A stretch of 64,000 bases of DNA from Zygnema cylindricum. Its lineage: Eukaryota; Streptophyta; Zygnematophyceae; Zygnematales; Zygnemataceae. Both the position numbers and the translations under genes were made by a program. The notes beneath the pieces are model-generated. The model had not been told where the DNA came from. It saw nothing but the letters and a program-made list of their open reading frames with translations, and did not search any database. Positions 59,561-64,000 of the stretch are shown one piece after another. Location: assembly GCA_037447655.1 (NCBI GenBank), contig JBBHKE010000975.1, positions 51,135-115,134 of the forward strand. Reading direction: 5' to 3'. Position 1 is the first letter of the stretch. The number at the start of each line of letters is the position of its first letter.

Positions 59561-60367
59561 TGTTAGGATATTGGGCGAATCGGCGTCGGCTGAAATCGCG
59601 TCACTAAATGTTTGGTTCGTTTTCACTGCCACATCTATGCTTTTGTTTCGTTTGATACATTTGTCGGTTCGCATCTATACTTGGTACTGTACTTGTCGGT
59701 TCAATTGAACGAATCGGACGTGAGACGATTTCGAAGAAATGTTGGTTCGTAAAGCGCGATTTGGCGTCCGTGAAATATTAGATGTTTGCGAAACGTGACG
59801 CGATCTTTTCGTCCGCGTGAATATTTTATTTGTACAACGAAACGGTAGTACTTTTGTACGGCTGATCCGACTATGATTCTGCAACGATCTTGCCTTATTT
59901 TGCTTATTTCACAAAGAGCAGATTTGTCAGACTGCTGAGAATATATTTGTTAGTGTAAGAGGTAGCTTGATGATGTAGGCTATGGCATGCGCACTCAGAG
60001 TGCATCTAGTCGTTATGTTTAGGGACTGTTTAATATGTATTGATTTCAGTTGTACTTCTTCTTTAGTATAGTAGTGAGTATTTAGTGAGTGAGTATAGTT
60101 AAGAAATATAATAAATCCATTAAAATGTATTTTGTGTGAGTGTGAGTGTGAGTGGGAATAAGTAATGAATGTGAGTTAGAAATCTTAGTGAGTTAGATTG
60201 GTAAGAGTGAGAGATTGTTTTGGAAAAGCCTCGGCTTAATATATTTATATTTTTGTCGATGTGATATGTTATGAGGTGAATGAGATTTATTTGTGTGTAA
60301 GTTTCCGTTGTGCATCATCTTGGTTTACTATTTGTGAAGTGAGTCGATCCTTTTGTGTCTTTTAACA
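59561..60367. mobile_element. Solo LTR of a third family inside element A
   Basis: An 807-bp sequence starting TGTTAGGATATTGG and ending GTCTTTTAACA, flanked by a perfect 5-bp duplication CTTAT (59556-59560 and 60368-60372). It is absent at the same place of element H, confirming an insertion. It contains GTGAGT-type repeats near 60070-60200. It differs from the other LTRs and could be copia or gypsy; orientation is not resolved by internal sequence. Confidence 0.85.
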
Positions 60368-62596
60368 CTTATTTGCTGAAGTCATGACTCTATTTTTGAT
60401 GAAGTTAGCGTAGTTCATAGACTTTACCCAAAACTGCAATCTTATCCTATAATCAGGTAGCATAATTTTGGACATACTCCTAAAGTTTTATTTACTCTTT
60501 CTGTTCCTCCATTCTGTTCCGGATCATAAGGAACCGTTTTCTCATTATGGATTTCTTCTTCTTTCAAAAATTCTTCAAATTCCCTTGAGGTGTATTCTTT
60601 CCCATTATCACTTCTTACCTCGTTTATTGAGGTTTCATGTAATTTTTCACTCCATCCTTTGTATTCTTTAAAACATCTTAGTACCTTTGACTTATGTCTA
60701 AGAAAATATACGTTAGTGTATTTAGACCAATCATCTATAATGGTTAGCATCCATCTTTTCCCCCCATGTCATGCATACCAAGTTGGTCCCCTAACATCAA
60801 GGTGAACTAGATCTAATACTTTCTCTCTTCTAAATGTGAATGCCTTTGGCAATGGGAGTCTATGAATCTTCCCTTGGGCACATCCACCACAATCAATTGA
60901 GATCTCATCAACTCCAAACTCAATTCCATTCAATATTCCCTTTTTTTATTTTCTTTAATCTATCTAGATGCACATGACTCAACCTCTTGTGCCAAAGCAT
61001 CATGTCACTTTCACACGAGTAGGGAACACTATTTTCATTGAAAAGTACAATTCTGAACATTCCTTGACTACCTTTTTTCAGATATGAAATAAACCTCATT
61101 ATCAAAGCTAGCTGTGAAGATTCCTTTCTTAGTTCCTGTTTCGAACTATTTTTCATCTAAAACAGCTGTAGAAACTAGATTCTTGCTAAGTTGTGGTATG
61201 TAAAGAACATTCTGAGAGTGTTACAATTGAAGCCTTTCCATCAACTAATACTTTTAAATGAACGGATCCAAGAAGACTTGTGGTTTCTACTTTACCATCT
61301 CCGTTCTCTATCTTAACTGTTGGAGATTTCATCAATTTGGTAAACCACCTCTTATATTTGCACTTATGCATTGAGGCCCCCGATTCTATGATCCACCCAT
61401 CCTCAGGTGGATCCCTCTCACCTTCGAAAGCACACTTTTGTCTCTGTGAAATGTCGGCATGCTTCTCAATGGTTTTCGGTTTACGAAGAAGCTCTTCAAG
61501 CTCCTCTTCCCATTCAATTACTTCATCTTCTTCCTCATCATGAACCTGGGTCAGAAAAGCCTTTTTCTTTCCTCCATCTCTTGAGGAACCTTGTCCATCT
61601 TTTAGTTAAATATCTGCAATTTTGACACAATTTGCCATATAATGTGCCGGTTTTTTTGATAAGTGACATAGTCCAAGTATAGTAGCTCCTCACCTCGGTA
61701 GGTCAAATACGCCACCTCCTTGTTCTCTTCCTCCAAAGTTTCGATAGGGATCCTTTCCGTTTTCCTCATCATGCTTTCGCCAATCAGATCTTGCAGCTTA
61801 TGCTTGAACACACAGACCTCCTCTCCTAAGTTCTATAAAACTCTCTTTTACTAAAATCATCCCCCACTGTATTATCCCAACTCCAATTATTATTACCTAG
61901 ATCTTGCAACCGATTGATGACATTCTCATACTCTTCAGGTAGTTTCAGTATCAATGTATTTACTCTTTGTCTCTTAGACCATGAGTTACGTGCGCTCTCT
62001 AGTTCTCCAAATAATGCTCCTTAGTCATTGCAATAATCGTTGATACTTCCTCCCTTGTAACTATAAGCTCAAATCTTTTTATTCTGCCAGTTGTTGCTCC
62101 TACAATGACCCACTCTTATATTTGTTTACAAGACATACCCAAATGTGAGAGGAAGATCTAACATGCATAAAGGGAATGGAAATACCCTTCACTACACTTT
62201 TGAGGAATAGAAGCTTAGCAACTTTGTACTTATAGTTCCAATTTTTATATTCTGACCGTTGGGTCTGACTCCCTATCACCATTGCTGGTGGTGCTGATGC
62301 CGATATCGTCCTTAAAAATGGAGTCCTTGAATAAGTAACTCCTCCCTTTTTTCCTTCCATGATTATTTCCTCCCCTACCTTGTCATCGTTCGTGATGGTG
62401 GCTAATGTTTTGACAACTGTTGTGACGGAGGTGCCACAAAAACATGTTCTTTAAAACCCACGTGGAGGTGGGCATCGAATTTGCTCGGACACTATGCCCC
62501 CTAGGTGCTTCTCAAAAAGTTCCCCCTCCATCATCATTTCCCAATAAAGAAAGATTGATCCATTGCATTTGGGCACCCTAGAGGGTGGGCCCATAA
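60368..62596 (-). pseudogene. Element A gag, protease and integrase fragment
   Basis: Minus-strand order: gag (about 62400-61830), a damaged zinc knuckle CHLSKKPAHYMANC with the second Cys changed to Ser (near 61655), a protease and GAG-pre-integrase region (61450-61000) with WIIESGAS-like sequence, and an integrase core with MLTIIDDWSKYTNVYF and EVRSDNGKEYTSREFEEFLK followed by EQNGGTERVNKTLG (60750-60480). It is frameshifted repeatedly and interrupted by the solo LTR next to the integrase C-terminal part. Confidence 0.8.
62582..62596 (-). promoter_or_regulatory. Primer-binding site of element A, exact half-tRNA match
   Basis: The plus strand reads GGTGGGCCCATAACC, identical to the anticodon arm of plant initiator tRNA-Met and directly next to the LTR starting at 62597. 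On the element's own strand it reads GGTTATGGGCCCACC, the same site type as Drosophila copia. Confidence 0.85.
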
Positions 62597-63518
62597 CCTG
62601 AAATTATGTGGTCTCCATTATCCAACAGAATGAGCAGCCTGTGTAAAGCCTCTAAGGTAATATTTTCCCCTTCCACTTTCCCATTAAATAAGTGCCGCCA
62701 AAGCACACATATACTCTGACCACCCTCACCTTTATGAGGAGAAGACTCCCCTAAACCAAACGCTAAAAGAATCGATGAATTTGCTTCTCTGAGCAGTAAG
62801 TTATGGTTGGCCAAAGATGGCCTATAAATATAAAATGTCACTTGGAGAGAGGCGTCTAAAACACGCTAAGTTCCTAAACTCCTACTCACAGCTACCTACT
62901 ACCGTACCCTGGACCAATCAAAAGAGTGTATAGTACAAGAAGGTAGACGAATCAAAAGAGTGTATACTATAAGATGGTATAGTGGCCGATAGTACTTATT
63001 GTAGGGCTATTGTACAATATGGCCTTCTAGTTGACACTTGTCAGCTTGGGAGTTATCGTTCCTCCTCCAATTGTTTCGAGCGTCCAATAATGCGGCGCCA
63101 CGTGGCACAACGCGCCGTAATGTTGAAATCCACCAATTTATCACTCGGTTTTGGCGGCGGCAACGACGTCTGTTCCATCATATATTTTACAATGTTAGAT
63201 TTCGCGTCTGACAGCGCCACTGTCTATCTGTCTGTTTTACGGCAATTTGGTATGTTTTAGTGAAAGTGACGTCGCGTAAATCTTTAAATAGATATCAAAC
63301 CACGTACGTGTATCGTTTCGTTTACGCCTTAATAGATATTGTATGACTAGATAGTATTCTGCCGACCTAGGTGCAAATCCGGTCCAAGGCAACATTTTGG
63401 TCATCTATCTGCTTGTTTGTTTGTGTCTTTCTGACTATGGGGGCAACTATGGTGACTCTCTCTCTCTTCTCTGTGGAGTCTAAATTAAAAAGTGAATATT
63501 AATTACTTCTTTTCAACA
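62597..63518 (-). mobile_element. 5' LTR of element A
   Basis: 922 bp from TGAAATTATGTGG to TTTCAACA. It aligns with 45423-46315, sharing GAGCAGCC, CCTTTAGG-like, TTATGGTTGGCCAAAGATGG, GGCGCCACGTGGCACAACGC, and the tRNA-like block. It carries a 35-bp partial duplication near 62915-62980 (CAATCAAAAGAGTGTATAGT-like units). Confidence 0.85.
63326..63388 (+). other. tRNA-like block in 5' LTR of element A
   Basis: GCCTTAATAGATATTGTATG in place of the Arg-like D-arm of the partner LTR, then GACCTAGGTGCAAATCCGGTC with a B-box-like GGTGCAAATCC (9 of 11). Degenerate relative to 46116-46180 but colinear with it. Confidence 0.55.
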
Positions 63519-64000
63519 TATAACTTCAGCTGTCGCGGTGTTAAGTTAAAGTCTTAATGAGCCTGGGAGAAAAGACAGTGAGGCAACTAAGAGAGTTATG
63601 ATGTATCTTGTGGGAACTCGGAAGTTATGGCTGCATTTCGGTATAGACACTACTACATCACCACTTAGAGTGTCATCACCACTTAAAGTGATGCTAGTTA
63701 TGGGGATGTGTCAACTAGGAAATGTAGCTGTGGTTATGTACTACAAGTGGGATTTATGGCTTTATGGCATGCTGTTGGAGCAGCAAGCAGCAAAATGTTT
63801 TGCTCAGTCTACAATGGAGGCTCAAAACATGGCCTCTTGCTTTTGTGTAAAGGAATTAATGTGGGTAAAATCCTTGCTCTAAAAGTTTCGATTTATCAAA
63901 TGTGGTGTTTAGAATGTATGATGTGATAATCAGGTTGCAATTAGTTTTACAGCCAATCATAAACATCACTTTAAGGCAAAACATAGGGATGTGAGATTAA
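63519..64000 (+). pseudogene. Copia element F, 3' part (RNase H), runs off the window
   Basis: It continues element F: ITSAVAVLS, then RVMMYLVGTRKLWLHFG, a small CATCACCACTTA duplication, SDASYGD-like, and an ANHKHHFKAKHRDVRL-like end. The frame is broken. At 63519-63523 TATAA pairs with CATAG (45418-45422) as the degenerate target duplication of element A. The 3' LTR of F lies outside the window. Confidence 0.8.

Larger units (their letters stand above)
45423..63518 (-). mobile_element. Copia element A (family 1), host of nested insertions
   Basis: A minus-strand element of 18.1 kb including insertions. Its 5' LTR is 62597-63518, its 3' LTR 45423-46315, and its own internal DNA is 62596-60368, 59560-57798 and 46829-46316. 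The flanks CATAG and TATAA differ at two of five bases but both derive by one change from CATAA, which restores the reading of element F. Insertions inside are a composite at 46830-57797 and a solo LTR at 59561-60367. Protein remnants are frameshifted. Confidence 0.85.

Overview
This window is nuclear DNA of a green plant. The three recognisable cellular genes are plant-type: a V-ATPase D subunit, a SHOC1/ZIP2-like meiotic crossover protein, and a U2AF large-subunit-like splicing factor. Introns are spliceosomal GT-AG, roughly 90 to 1060 bp long. There is an interstitial tract of plant telomere-like repeats, and most of the rest is Ty1/copia retrotransposon DNA. I cannot name the species. Moderate introns and divergent but full-length plant orthologues suggest a non-flowering land plant or a related streptophyte; this is inference.

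Region 1-7.6 kb is a repeat bed. It holds two inverted copies of a Harbinger-like non-autonomous element (463-1397 and 1602-2642), an old LTR (about 2645-4726) split by an oppositely oriented solo LTR (3393-4541), and two further inverted-repeat elements. Region 7.6-28.1 kb is the genic island. An intronless VHA-D gene (+, 7675-8445) converges on a nine-exon SHOC1-like gene (-, 17626-10944), which is followed by a nine-exon U2AF65-like gene (-, 28116-20292). A 276-bp hAT-type MITE with perfect 14-bp TIRs and 8-bp TSD lies between the last two.

Region 28.1-37.7 kb has minisatellites, a telomere-like tract, a truncated minus-strand copia element (about 30125-33996) and a LINE-like reverse transcriptase fragment. 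Region 37.7-64 kb is a nested stack of copia elements. A plus-strand element E (37752-42878) is followed by a second plus-strand element F (43046-45422 and 63519-64000). F is split by a minus-strand element A (45423-63518, degenerate TSD CATAG/TATAA). A is split by a composite (46830-57797, perfect TSD TGTGC) and by an unrelated solo LTR (59561-60367, perfect TSD CTTAT).

Two features of the minus-strand copia families stand out. First, directly inside each 5' LTR is a primer-binding site matching the anticodon arm of initiator tRNA-Met, not its 3' end. This is the half-tRNA priming arrangement known for Drosophila copia. Second, at the equivalent place in every reasonably complete LTR of these families, on the strand antisense to the element, lies a tRNA-like block with an A-box-like D-arm and a B-box-like T-arm. 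At least three different tRNA-like types occur. One block is itself the target of a solo-LTR insertion. This recurring tRNA-like module is the best candidate here for something undescribed.

No retrotransposon copy looks intact; all have stops, frameshifts or deletions. The three cellular genes look intact as predicted from the sequence, with reading frame preserved across all predicted junctions.
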